Source: an uncultured Erysipelotrichaceae bacterium
GTDB taxonomy: Bacteria > Bacillota_I > Bacilli_A > Erysipelotrichales > Erysipelotrichaceae
Assembly (NCBI GenBank): GCA_946537835.1
Contig: CAMNGB010000002.1
Location: 1 to 46,091, forward strand
Length of the DNA: 46,091 bases
Direction: 5' to 3'
In this document: in pieces, positions 25,104 to 32,969 of the stretch
How positions within the stretch are numbered: position 1 is the first letter of the stretch
How the letters are laid out: each line of letters opens with the position of its first letter
Translations under genes and position numbers: made by a program
Notes under the pieces: model-generated
What the model was told of the DNA's origin: nothing
What the model saw: the letters and a program-made list of their open reading frames with translations, nothing else
Databases searched by the model: none

Positions 25104-25508
25104 ATGAACGCACAGGAAATGTATGATCTGATGAACCGCCGCCAGTTCAGCCGCGATTTTGCCTCGGAGCTGATAATGAATCATCTGGAAGTCATCAGCA
25201 GATATCTGAAGAATGAAATGCCGCTGGCTGTCTTCTGCGGCTTTGAAGATACCGACAGAGGTTCGGGCCACTCCCTGGCGGCTGTCATTACCGCCGAAAG
25301 ACTGGTGATCGGTGCACATGATGTCCGTGAGGACAGGGTGTGGGAAGTCTGGTTCCGGGAAGTCAGCAGTGTATCGTTTGCGGACCACTGTCTGGTGCTG
25401 GAAGCTTCGAGAGGAACAATGCGGATCCGGGTCAATGACAGCAGCGGCGAACGTCTGGTGCGCATGATACGTCAGCTGATTCCGGCAGAACAGAAAGAAA
25501 CAGAATGA
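25104..25508 (+). CDS. Small protein with a PH-like domain, function unknown
   Basis: The 134-residue protein has a helical N-terminal part (about 1-38) and then alternating beta strands ending in one amphipathic helix. The strand region includes AAVITAERLVIGAH, WEVWFREVSSVSFAD and GTMRIRVND, and the helix begins at GERLVRMIRQLI. This layout is that of bacterial PH-like (YokE-type) domains, which bind lipids or proteins. No catalytic motif is seen, and there is no signal peptide, so it is cytoplasmic. It is probably controlled by the MarR protein encoded downstream, because both promoters carry the same palindrome. The PH assignment is a fold-pattern guess. Confidence 0.6.
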   Translation: MNAQEMYDLMNRRQFSRDFASELIMNHLEVISRYLKNEMPLAVFCGFEDTDRGSGHSLAAVITAERLVIGAHDVREDRVWEVWFREVSSVSFADHCLVLEASRGTMRIRVNDSSGERLVRMIRQLIPAEQKETE

Positions 25509-25530
25509 CCTGAAAAGGTCATTTTTAAAT
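25504..25530 (+). terminator. Terminator after the PH-like gene
   Basis: AATGACCT/AGGTCATT closes on a GAAA tetraloop and is followed by TTTAAAT. The stop codon is inside the left arm. Confidence 0.8.
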
Positions 25531-25540
25531 AAATATATAA

Positions 25541-25601
25541 TTTGGTACCAAAATATATTGACAGATATGTACAGACAGGATATATTATGTTCGGTACCGA
25601 A
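25541..25601 (+). promoter_or_regulatory. MarR-gene promoter flanked by two GGTACC palindromes
   Basis: A strong promoter, TTGACA (25558-25563), 17 nt, TATATT (25581-25586), is bracketed by TTTGGTACCAAA (25541-25552) and TTCGGTACCGAA (25590-25601). Both are perfect 12-bp palindromes, 49 bp apart centre to centre. The downstream one covers the expected transcription start. They look like operators for the MarR protein encoded next. Confidence 0.75.
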
Positions 25602-25628
25602 GCAAATGGGTGTATCAAAGGAGGTTTT

Positions 25629-26144
25629 ATGGAGAAGACAATTGAAGAATTACTGTTCGACAAACTCAGACAGACCAGAAGGATGAACCGGAATATGATG
25701 CCGAAAGGCGGCAGAGGGCCGCATATGGACGGACCGCGTCCGATGCCCATGGGCGGACCGTGCCCGCCGCACATGGGAGGCGGAATGCCGCATCCCGGCA
25801 TGCACAGGGGAAGGATGCTGCCGCGGGAAAGAATCCTGCAGGTGATCCTGGAAGGCGGAGAAGACGGAATGCGTCAGAAGGATATCCTGGAAGAAGTTCA
25901 CGTCAATCCTTCCTCTCTTTCCGAACTCATCAACAAGCTTGAGGCAGACCGCTACATTGAGCGCAGACTGGATCCGGAAGACAAGCGGGCAACCCGCATC
26001 TTCCTGAGTGACAAGGGCAGGGCCCGTGCCTATGAGGTCATTGATGCCCACCGCGAATCCTGCGCAAAAATGTTTGCCAATCTGAGCGAGGAAGAAAAAA
26101 ACCAGCTTCTGGTTCTGCTGGACAAAATCCTGGTCACTGAGTGA
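25629..26144 (+). CDS. MarR family regulator with a Gly/Pro/Met/His-rich N-terminal insert
   Basis: The 171-residue protein has a short N-terminal helix, then a low-complexity stretch (about residues 23-63) rich in Gly, Pro, Met and His, with PCPPHMGGGMPHPGMHRG. The MarR winged helix follows: LPRERILQVILEGG, NPSSLSELINKLEADRYIERR and the wing DPEDKRATRIFL. The insert resembles soft-metal-binding sequences and contains one Cys, so a Cu or Ni response is possible but unproven. ATG 25629 follows a perfect AAAGGAGG. Two palindromes flank its promoter and a third lies in the upstream gene's promoter, which suggests it represses both itself and that gene. Confidence 0.85.
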   Translation: MEKTIEELLFDKLRQTRRMNRNMMPKGGRGPHMDGPRPMPMGGPCPPHMGGGMPHPGMHRGRMLPRERILQVILEGGEDGMRQKDILEEVHVNPSSLSELINKLEADRYIERRLDPEDKRATRIFLSDKGRARAYEVIDAHRESCAKMFANLSEEEKNQLLVLLDKILVTE

Positions 26145-26157
26145 CCGGAAACAAAGG

Positions 26158-26182
26158 CTCCGGATTTATCCGGAGTCTTTTT
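26158..26182 (+). terminator. Terminator after the MarR gene
   Basis: The stem CTCCGGAT/ATCCGGAG with a TT apex is followed by TCTTTTTC. Confidence 0.88.
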
Positions 26183-26278
26183 CTGCCGTGAGCGGAATCG
26201 GAGCGCCTGCGGACACCGGGGATTTCAGACAGGATATAATGATGACGTAGAGGCAGATGATAACTGCAGGAGGAAAAC

Positions 26279-26572
26279 ATGATCAGAGTGGTTGCGGCAT
26301 CAAGACTGTACAGCGACAGAATCGAAGACTATTATGCGGCAGTAAAGGAACTGATTGAAAAGACAAGACAGGAAGAGGGATGTATCTACTACACCCTCAA
26401 CCGGGATGAAAAGGATCCGCAGCTGCATTATTTCTCGGAAGGATGGAAGGACAGGGCAGCTCTGGACAGCCATCTTCAGAGCGGGCATTTCAGACGCATC
26501 GTTCCTTCGCTGAGCGAATTCATCGAAGAAAGACCGATGCCGATGATGGTCATGGAGGAAGTGGAACTGTAA
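26279..26572 (+). CDS. ABM-domain quinol monooxygenase-like protein
   Basis: The 97-residue protein is a single antibiotic-biosynthesis-monooxygenase (YgiN-like) ferredoxin-fold domain. The core is ELIEKTRQEEGCIYYTLNRD, then YFSEGWKDRAALDSHLQSGHF with the conserved His pair, and a final strand. Such proteins oxidise quinols or similar aromatics without a cofactor, usually as homodimers. A TATAAT box lies at 26235-26240, and GCAGGAGG sits 6 nt before the ATG. It is monocistronic and ends at a strong bidirectional terminator. Confidence 0.88.
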   Translation: MIRVVAASRLYSDRIEDYYAAVKELIEKTRQEEGCIYYTLNRDEKDPQLHYFSEGWKDRAALDSHLQSGHFRRIVPSLSEFIEERPMPMMVMEEVEL

Positions 26573-26576
26573 AACT

Positions 26577-26610
26577 AAAATATCCGGCTGAATTTCAGCC
26601 GGATATTTCT
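26577..26610. terminator. Bidirectional terminator between the ABM and DUF4428 genes
   Basis: The stem TATCCGGCTG/CAGCCGGATA is followed by TTTCTTTT on the plus strand and TTTTAGTTTT on the minus strand. It separates convergent genes. Confidence 0.9.
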
Positions 26611-26622
26611 TTTCCTGCGATC

Positions 26623-27531
26623 TTACTGTTCGCTGACGTTTTCACCGATCCACTGCAGCTGGTATTCACCGGTGCTTTCGAGGATGCCGCCGTCGCTGAG
26701 GTCGATGTGTTCCTCATTTTCGTAGTAGTCCTTGACGCGGCCCTGGGAATCGTGGATATGCAGGCCGGCATCATTGATGGCACGGACCTTGTAGATACCT
26801 GCCCGCAGTGTCTTCGGAATTTCGTAGACACCCGGGGTAATGGTGATATTGTCATCGTTGTTGATATAGATCAGATTGGTATATTTATTGTGCTTCTTGG
26901 CATTGACCTTGGACCAGAAACGCTCTCTCATGAAGAACAGGTCAGCGTGTTCGATCTTATAGGTGAAGGTCTTTGTCGGTGTGACAACTTCCACTCTGTC
27001 GGTCAGTCCCGTATTTCTGGTGACATAGCCGAGACGGTGGCAGTTGACGATCTTATCGGAAAGGAAGTACAGTGCAGCTTCCGTTTCATACAGCATTCCT
27101 GTTACCTTCTGGGCATTGGTCTTGCTGGAGGTATCGGGAATATTGTGGATCGTTCCCTTCTGGATCTTGTCGATGGAACGGACGGCATCTTCTTCCGGAA
27201 TCCGGTCCTTGTCAACAGTCAGAGTGGCCTTGACGGCACTGACACAGTGTTCGCCTCCGTGCATCAGGATGGAAGGATACGGGAAATATTTCGAAATTGC
27301 ATCTTCCGACTTCATATTTTCCAGATGGGCATCCATCATCATGTCACGCATATTTTTCTGGCCGGTGACCAGTTTCTGGAATATATCATATTTTACAGGC
27401 AGTCCGTAACGGTGAATTACACTCTTGCAGTTCTTGCAGATATAATGACCGTCTGACAGACGTTCCGGTTTGTGACTGAACATGCCCTTGCTTTCGGAAA
27501 GGCAGAAATCGCATACTTTTGTTCTGGCCAT
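26623..27531 (-). CDS. DUF4428-type zinc-ribbon protein
   Basis: The 302-residue protein starts with a four-cysteine zinc ribbon: KVCDFC near residue 5 and YICKNCKSVI near residue 33. A mixed middle region follows, with the YKI strand pattern of a PH-like module around residues 180-220. The C-terminal 65 residues contain GVYEIPKTLRAGIYKVRAIN, resembling a repeat seen in secreted proteins, but no signal peptide is present. The first ATG in frame (27552) overlaps the ribosome binding site GGAGG, so I place the start at 27531, giving MARTKVCDFC. A TATAAT box lies at 27560-27555. The function is unknown; DUF4428 is named from the N-terminal ribbon. Confidence 0.75.
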   Translation of the reverse strand: MARTKVCDFCLSESKGMFSHKPERLSDGHYICKNCKSVIHRYGLPVKYDIFQKLVTGQKNMRDMMMDAHLENMKSEDAISKYFPYPSILMHGGEHCVSAVKATLTVDKDRIPEEDAVRSIDKIQKGTIHNIPDTSSKTNAQKVTGMLYETEAALYFLSDKIVNCHRLGYVTRNTGLTDRVEVVTPTKTFTYKIEHADLFFMRERFWSKVNAKKHNKYTNLIYINNDDNITITPGVYEIPKTLRAGIYKVRAINDAGLHIHDSQGRVKDYYENEEHIDLSDGGILESTGEYQLQWIGENVSEQ

Positions 27532-27666
27532 AAAACGCACCTCCGCTCCCATACATTATAGACATAATGAACCAAAAAGGAAAACGAAAAGATACCTGCC
27601 GGGAATACTGATGACCGGCACCTGATACTGAATCTGTCAGCGGAAGATGATTTTTCGGAATAAAGA

Positions 27667-27696
27667 AAAACGAGTGTCTGGATGAACACTCGTTTT
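27667..27696 (-). terminator. Terminator of the nrdD-trxB operon
   Basis: Read on the minus strand, AAAACGAGTGT/ACACTCGTTTT with an 8-nt loop runs into TTTTTCTTT, about 20 nt after the reductase stop codon. Confidence 0.85.
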
Positions 27697-27717
27697 CGTA
27701 TGGGGGTGGCAATCAGG

Positions 27718-28641
27718 TCATTTGTTTTCGTTAATGTAACGGCATGCGGCAAGCGCTGCTGCAGCGCCGTCAGCTGCTGCCGTTGTCAGCTGACGCACAT
27801 TCTTGCGGCGGCAGTCACCGGCCACGAACACACCCGGTGTTCTGGTGGTGCACTGCTCGTCAGAATCGAAATAGCCGTAGGTATCAAGGTCGGTAATATC
27901 CTTGAAGGCATCGTTTTCGGGAATCAGACCGATGGCGACGAAGAGTCCGTCACACATGATCTTTTCGCTTTCGCCGGTGTCTGTATGTTCAATCAGGACA
28001 CCGCGAAGGCTTCCGTCTTCCGTCAGCAGCTGATTCAGTCTTACGGAAGTATAACTGCTGACATTGGGACGGCTGAAGAGAACTTCCTGAAGCTTTGCCT
28101 CGCCGGTGAACACCGGCATATCCTGCAGCATGACGACTTCGCTGCATTTTTCGGAAAGCAGGATGGCTTCCTGCAGAGCTGAGTTGCCGCCGCCGGCAAC
28201 ACAGACTTTCTTTCCGGTATAGAAGTCACCGTCGCATACGGCACAGAAGGAGATGCCTTCGCCGACGAGGTCATCCTCGCCCTCGAGGCCAAGCATTCTG
28301 TGCTTGACGCCGGTGGCGAGAATCACTGTCTTTGCGTCGTATGTGCTTCCTTCTTCGGTCATGACAATGCGGTGGTCTTTGGCATCGACGACCTGGGTGA
28401 CGGTTTCAACTTCGAATTCGGCTCCCTGGGCAATGATCTGATCGAACAGCTTGTCGGCCAGCTCGGTGCCGCTCAGCGACTGGAAGCCGGGGTAGTTTTC
28501 AACTTTCGGTGAATGGGTGATCTGTCCGCCGAAGCCTTCCTTTTCGATGACAAGGGCGGTTTTGCCGTTGCGCAGGGCATAGAGTGCGGCTGTCATGCCG
28601 GCCATGCCGCCGCCGACGATAACTACATCATAGTCAGCCAT
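27718..28641 (-). CDS. Thioredoxin reductase-like flavoprotein next to nrdD
   Basis: The 307-residue protein has FAD motif GGGMAGMTAA (10-19), a redox-active CAVC pair (C133, C136), nucleotide-binding GGGNSALQEA (150-159) and the terminal FAD motif VFVAGDCRR. It is TrxB-like in length and order. The HRRxxxR motif that binds the NADPH phosphate is absent (VVMLQDMPVF lies there), so NADH, ferredoxin or another donor may be used. It starts 4 nt after the nrdD stop, so it is in the same operon. The most likely substrate is the redoxin domain fused to NrdD, which would then reduce the NrdD active-site cysteines. The donor and partner are inferred. Confidence 0.9.
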   Translation of the reverse strand: MADYDVVIVGGGMAGMTAALYALRNGKTALVIEKEGFGGQITHSPKVENYPGFQSLSGTELADKLFDQIIAQGAEFEVETVTQVVDAKDHRIVMTEEGSTYDAKTVILATGVKHRMLGLEGEDDLVGEGISFCAVCDGDFYTGKKVCVAGGGNSALQEAILLSEKCSEVVMLQDMPVFTGEAKLQEVLFSRPNVSSYTSVRLNQLLTEDGSLRGVLIEHTDTGESEKIMCDGLFVAIGLIPENDAFKDITDLDTYGYFDSDEQCTTRTPGVFVAGDCRRKNVRQLTTAAADGAAAALAACRYINENK

Positions 28642-28645
28642 CGGC

Positions 28646-31039
28646 TTATTTCCTCATCAGCCAGCCTTTGATGTCGGATACACCGCGGTATTTTTCGAAT
28701 TCAGTGCCGTCGGTGATGACCAGTGTCGGAGCCTGCTTGATGCCGAACTTGGCAACCAGGTCACGTTCTTCATTGGCGTTGAGGGCTGTGTAGGAGATAC
28801 CGGCTTTATCAAGCAGGGCACCTGCTGCCTTGCAGTTCGGGCAGGTCGGTGTCTTGAACAGCAGGATCTGGCTTCCGTCAGCCTTTGCGGCTGCCGGTGC
28901 AGGTTCCGCTGCCGGTGTTTCCGGTGCGAGATCGACCGGTGCCGGAATCGGACCGGTATGTGTCAGTGTGGAATGACCGATGTTGTAAACCTTGCGGTCC
29001 TTGAATTCCTGTGCCTTGCCGTCGTTCCAGTTCTGAACCGGACGGTAGTAGCCGGTGATGCGGCTGTAGACTTCCGTCTTCTGTCCGCAGTGCGGGCAGA
29101 TATACTGTTCTCCTGTCAGGTAACCGTGATCCTTGCATACAGAGTATGTCGGGGACATGGTGTAGTACGGCAGCTTATAGTTTTCGGCAATCTTGCGGAC
29201 AAGATTTGCGGCTGCTTTCCAGTCCGGCAGCTTTTCGCCGAGGAAGGCGTGGAAGACTGTACCGGAAGTATAGAGTGTCTGCAGGTCATCCTGGATATCA
29301 AGAGCGCTGTATACATCCTCTGTGAATCCTACCGGCAGGTGGGAAGAGTTTGTATAGTACGGTGTGCCGTTCATGTTGGCAGTGATGATATCCGGATATG
29401 TTTCCTTGTCATGCTTGGCGAAGCGGTAAGTTGTGGATTCTGCCGGTGTGGCTTCCAGGTTGTACAGATCGCCGTACTGTTCCTGGTAGTCGGACAGACG
29501 TTCACGCATGTGGTTGAGAACATCGCGGGTGAAGCGCTGTGTTCTTTCGTCTGTCAGATCGGCACGCAGCCACTTGGCATTCAGACCGGCTTCGTTCATG
29601 CCGACCAGACCGATCGTGGAGAAGTGGTTGTTGAAGGTTCCGAGGTATCTCTTTGTATACGGATACAGACCCTGTTCAAGCAGCTTCGTAATGACGGTGC
29701 GCTTTGTCTTCAGGGAACGGGCTGCGATATCCATCAGGTCATCCAGGCGCTTGTAGAAGTCAGCCTCATCCGCTGCCAGGTAGGCAATGCGCGGCATGTT
29801 GATGGTGACAACACCGATGGAGCCTGTGGATTCACCGGATCCGAAGAATCCGCCGGACTTCTTGCGCAGTTCACGCAGGTCCAGACGCAGACGGCAGCAC
29901 ATGGAACGTACATCGCTCGGTTCCATATCGGAGTTGATATAGTTGGAGAAGTACGGTGTGCCGTATTTCGCTGTCATTTCGAACAGCAGCTTGTTGTTTT
30001 CGGTTTCACTCCAGTCAAAGTTCTTGGTGATGGAGTATGTCGGAATCGGATACTGGAAGCCTCTGCCGTTGGCATCGCCTTCGATCATGATCTCGATGAA
30101 TGCCTTGTTGATCATGTCCATTTCTTTCTGGCAGTCACCGTAGGTGAAGTCCATTTCCTGGTTTCCGATCAGCGCCGGCAGGTTCTTCAGGTCATTCGGA
30201 ACGACCCAGTCGAGGGTAACGTTGGAGAACGGTGCCTGTGTGCCCCAGCGGCTCGGTGTATTGACACCGTAGACGAAGGACTGGATGCACTGCTTGACTT
30301 CCTTCTGGCTCAGATTGTCAACGCGCACATACGGAGCGAGATATGTATCAAAGGAGGAGAATGCCTGAGCACCGGCCCATTCATTCTGCATGATGCCGAG
30401 AAAGTTGACCATCTGGTTGCAGAGGGTGGACAGATGCTTTGCCGGAGCCGATGTGATCTTGCCCGGAACACCGCCCAGACCTTCCGTGATCAGCTGCTTC
30501 AGGGACCATCCTGCACAGTAGCCTGTCAGCATCGACAGGTCGTGCAGATGAATGGCAGCACTGCGGTGGGCATTGGCGATTTCATCGTCATATACTTCGC
30601 TCAGCCAGTAGTTGGCTGTGATAGCGCCGGAGTTGGACAGGATCAGACCGCCGACAGAATAGGTGACGGTGGAGTTCTCCTTGACACGCCAGTCATTGAT
30701 GCGCAGGTAGTTGTCTACCAGATCCTTATAATTCAGCAGCGTGGAGTTGACGTTACGTACCTTTTCACGCTGTCTTCTGTAAAGAATGTAAGCTTTGGCT
30801 ACATCGGAGTAGCCCGATTCGGACAGTACCTTTTCAACGCTGTCCTGAATATCTTCAACGGTAATCAGACCGTTGCGGATCTTGCTTTCAAAATCCGATG
30901 TTACATGCAGAGCAATGAGATCGATCACGGACGGATGATACTCTTTCTGCAGGGCTTCAAATGCCATTGTGATTGCGGATGAGATCTTGGAGATGTTGAA
31001 ATCTACGATCTTGCCGTCTCTTTTAACTACCTGATACAT
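28646..31039 (-). CDS. nrdD: Anaerobic ribonucleoside-triphosphate reductase with fused C-terminal redoxin domain
   Basis: NrdD makes deoxynucleotides anaerobically using a glycyl radical. The 797-residue chain has an N-terminal ATP-cone (about 1-95, from MYQVVKRDGKIVDF), the catalytic barrel, a metal site with CKDHG and CPHC, and the radical loop SRITGYYRP (Gly663). Beyond this the usual enzyme ends soon, but here an Ala/Pro linker (about 697-722) leads into a thioredoxin/glutaredoxin domain with TPTCPNCKAAG (C733, C736) and a cis-Pro stretch KQAPTLVI. Such a redoxin suggests thiol-driven rather than formate-driven turnover. The adjacent thioredoxin reductase supports this. GGAGAGG precedes the ATG. 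Confidence 0.96.
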   Translation of the reverse strand: MYQVVKRDGKIVDFNISKISSAITMAFEALQKEYHPSVIDLIALHVTSDFESKIRNGLITVEDIQDSVEKVLSESGYSDVAKAYILYRRQREKVRNVNSTLLNYKDLVDNYLRINDWRVKENSTVTYSVGGLILSNSGAITANYWLSEVYDDEIANAHRSAAIHLHDLSMLTGYCAGWSLKQLITEGLGGVPGKITSAPAKHLSTLCNQMVNFLGIMQNEWAGAQAFSSFDTYLAPYVRVDNLSQKEVKQCIQSFVYGVNTPSRWGTQAPFSNVTLDWVVPNDLKNLPALIGNQEMDFTYGDCQKEMDMINKAFIEIMIEGDANGRGFQYPIPTYSITKNFDWSETENNKLLFEMTAKYGTPYFSNYINSDMEPSDVRSMCCRLRLDLRELRKKSGGFFGSGESTGSIGVVTINMPRIAYLAADEADFYKRLDDLMDIAARSLKTKRTVITKLLEQGLYPYTKRYLGTFNNHFSTIGLVGMNEAGLNAKWLRADLTDERTQRFTRDVLNHMRERLSDYQEQYGDLYNLEATPAESTTYRFAKHDKETYPDIITANMNGTPYYTNSSHLPVGFTEDVYSALDIQDDLQTLYTSGTVFHAFLGEKLPDWKAAANLVRKIAENYKLPYYTMSPTYSVCKDHGYLTGEQYICPHCGQKTEVYSRITGYYRPVQNWNDGKAQEFKDRKVYNIGHSTLTHTGPIPAPVDLAPETPAAEPAPAAAKADGSQILLFKTPTCPNCKAAGALLDKAGISYTALNANEERDLVAKFGIKQAPTLVITDGTEFEKYRGVSDIKGWLMRK

Positions 31040-31051
31040 TTCCTCTCCTTT

Positions 31052-31171
31052 GCCGGATCATATGAAGATTCCCCTTATCCGGCCTCTTTTTTAATCTGTT
31101 ATACGGATGTTCCGACGTGCCGTGTCTTCCGTTTAAAATGTTTCGCGAATTGCGAGCAAGCCACGAAACAT
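31052..31171 (-). promoter_or_regulatory. Structured nrdD leader with two long-loop hairpins
   Basis: The expected leader is about 178 nt, much longer than elsewhere in the window. It holds the stem ATGTTTCG/CGAAACAT (31138-31171) and the stem GCCGGAT/ATCCGGC (31052-31083), each with an 18-nt loop. The second ends directly beside the nrdD Shine-Dalgarno. No known riboswitch class was recognised, and no small ORF of note was seen. Confidence 0.4.
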
Positions 31172-31223
31172 CATTGTTTATCAAACGTTGTACGGCAGGG
31201 GTCTGAAATCATCCTGCAAAGGT

Positions 31224-31285
31224 ACTTTAACACCCCGGAAAAACAGCGTCAACCGAATTGAACCAAAATAATTGGATTTCCAATT
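31224..31285 (-). promoter_or_regulatory. nrdD promoter with upstream palindrome
   Basis: On the minus strand TTGACG (31252-31247), 17 nt, TAAAGT (31229-31224) preceded by TGT is a good promoter. About 18 nt upstream of the -35 is the inverted repeat AATTGGATTTCCAATT (31270-31285). No clear NrdR box was seen. Confidence 0.65.
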
Positions 31286-31322
31286 AATATTTTTTGCACA
31301 ATGAAAAAAGTGCTGATTTTTT

Positions 31323-32015
31323 TCAGTCAACGCCGCGGATGCTGGTGTCGCTGACGTACTGCCGGGCGATTTCGGCATAGGCTTCCAGCGCTTCCTTCGA
31401 AGGCGCATGGAGGTTGCCGAACGGTACGGAATCACGGTCGGTGAAGCACTGCAGATAGTAGTGCCGGGCACCCCGGATCAGTTCTCCGATGCCGTGAAAG
31501 TCCTCAGCCTGATGGAATTCTTCGACCACGGTCGTGCGGAATTCATAGTCGATGCCGCTGTTCATCAGCAGGGCAATGCTTTCCCGGACCGTATCCATAT
31601 TCACTTCGCTGACGCCGCAGGTGAGGGCGTACTTTTCCGGACAGTTCTTGATGTCCATTGCCGCATAGTCGATCAGCCCCTCCTCCAGCAGTGCTTGCAG
31701 AAGCCGGGGATGATAGCCGTTGGTATCGAGCTTGACGGCAAATCCGAGTTCCCTGATTCTGCGGATCAGGTCCGGAAGATCCCGGTGCAGGCACGGTTCG
31801 CCGCCGGTGAAGGCGACACCGTCGAGCAGGCCCTGCCGCTTTTTCAGAAAGCTCAGCAGTTCTTCCTCTTCCATGACGGGTTTTGCACTGCCGTCTGCCA
31901 GTTCGAAGTTGTGGCAGAACGGGCAGCGGAAATCACAGCCGCCGAGGAAGACCGTACAGGCAACCCGGCCGGGAAAATCCAGCAGTGTCATTTTCTGTAA
32001 TCCATGTATTTTCAT
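31323..32015 (-). CDS. nrdG: Anaerobic ribonucleotide reductase activase (radical SAM)
   Basis: This 230-residue radical-SAM protein holds the 4Fe-4S cluster with GCDFRCPFC (C27, C31, C34). The SAM-binding block is FTGGEPCL, followed by VKLDTNGYHP. It should generate the glycyl radical on NrdD. Its gene lies upstream of nrdD on the same strand but is separated from it by a separate promoter and a 283-nt gap. It starts 15 nt after the DUF4037 gene, behind GGAGAA, so it may be the last gene of the TPR-DUF4037-nrdG unit. It is longer than classical NrdG and fits the NrdG2-type pyruvate-formate-lyase-activase-like group. Confidence 0.9.
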   Translation of the reverse strand: MKIHGLQKMTLLDFPGRVACTVFLGGCDFRCPFCHNFELADGSAKPVMEEEELLSFLKKRQGLLDGVAFTGGEPCLHRDLPDLIRRIRELGFAVKLDTNGYHPRLLQALLEEGLIDYAAMDIKNCPEKYALTCGVSEVNMDTVRESIALLMNSGIDYEFRTTVVEEFHQAEDFHGIGELIRGARHYYLQCFTDRDSVPFGNLHAPSKEALEAYAEIARQYVSDTSIRGVD

Positions 32016-32030
32016 CTGTATGTTCTCCGT

Positions 32031-32969
32031 TTATACAGCCGCCAGGATATGCATATTGCGCAGCTGTGCATCTTCTATGCCGTCGTTGACGGAATAGGCA
32101 TGTTTCTCAAGATCGCCGCAGTCAGCCTTTGTCAGTCCGAGGGAAATCAGTTCATCGATGACATCGGCCGCAATGCTTTCAATGACCTTATACTTTTCGG
32201 CAGCATTCTCGTCATTGTCGCTGGTCATCAGATATTCCAGCAGTTCAGCCTCAAAGGACAGCAGAGACAGTTGTCTCATCGAGCGGAAGCTCCATTTGTA
32301 ATATGTCTGATAGACACGGTTCAGCAGGAAGATCACCGACATGATGCTGCGGACAAATTCAAAGACAGCCAGCTGGGCGGCAGCGGTTTCGCCGTGGGCG
32401 AGGCAGCGCTGATAGTTATACTGTCCGGACTGTGCTGCCAGAAGCAGATTTCCGGCCAGTTTCTTGCGGCGGATATCCTCGGGATAAAAGGCGAGAGCTT
32501 CGCGGATGCGGCTGACTTCGCCGTATCCGTCACAGAAGATTCTGCCGTTGACTGCTTCCGCCAGGGCGGTTTCGGGAATCTGCAGCCATTGTCCGAGGGT
32601 GAGAATGCCGTCGGGTGTGCCGGCTTTTTCCCGGAAGTATTCAGCGGTGCGGAAGACACCGTGACGGGGGCCTCCGACCGGCTGCATGACGTGCCTTTGA
32701 AAGCCTTCGAATTCCTTCGGCAGCTTTGCATAGGCTCTTTCCAGAAGGAATGCGGTGCGGCGGTCAACGATATCCTCTTCCGGCAGGAAGATGCAGAAGC
32801 CGGGTTCGAAGTCGTGGTCACGGGATATTTCGTCATCGAAGCCGAAACATTCCGACCCGCTGCCCGTCAGTCCGCAGGCGATCAGCGGCAGCAGCTGCGG
32901 AAATTCCTTTTCAAGCATCGGCCGGCCGTATGCTTCAAAGTATCTTTCCGACAGTTCAATCCCGCGCAT
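32031..32969 (-). CDS. DUF4037 nucleotidyltransferase-like protein
   Basis: The 312-residue protein has a nucleotidyltransferase-type start: CGLTGSGSECFGFDDEIS, then RDHDFEPGF with two acidic residues that could bind metal (about 33-58). The rest is helical, with a DUF4037-like C-terminal half (IRREALAFYPEDIRRKKL-type region). Relatives are of unknown function. It overlaps the TPR protein gene by 14 nt, so the two are translationally coupled and may act as a pair. nrdG follows 15 nt downstream. The nucleotidyltransferase role is inferred from motif spacing only. Confidence 0.72.
   Translation of the reverse strand: MRGIELSERYFEAYGRPMLEKEFPQLLPLIACGLTGSGSECFGFDDEISRDHDFEPGFCIFLPEEDIVDRRTAFLLERAYAKLPKEFEGFQRHVMQPVGGPRHGVFRTAEYFREKAGTPDGILTLGQWLQIPETALAEAVNGRIFCDGYGEVSRIREALAFYPEDIRRKKLAGNLLLAAQSGQYNYQRCLAHGETAAAQLAVFEFVRSIMSVIFLLNRVYQTYYKWSFRSMRQLSLLSFEAELLEYLMTSDNDENAAEKYKVIESIAADVIDELISLGLTKADCGDLEKHAYSVNDGIEDAQLRNMHILAAV

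Noticed and set aside
28958-30982. A 674-codon open frame on the plus strand opposite nrdD.
   Set aside because: It is a shadow of nrdD: the protein is Cys/Val-rich without domains, has no ribosome binding site, and the opposite strand encodes a clear enzyme.
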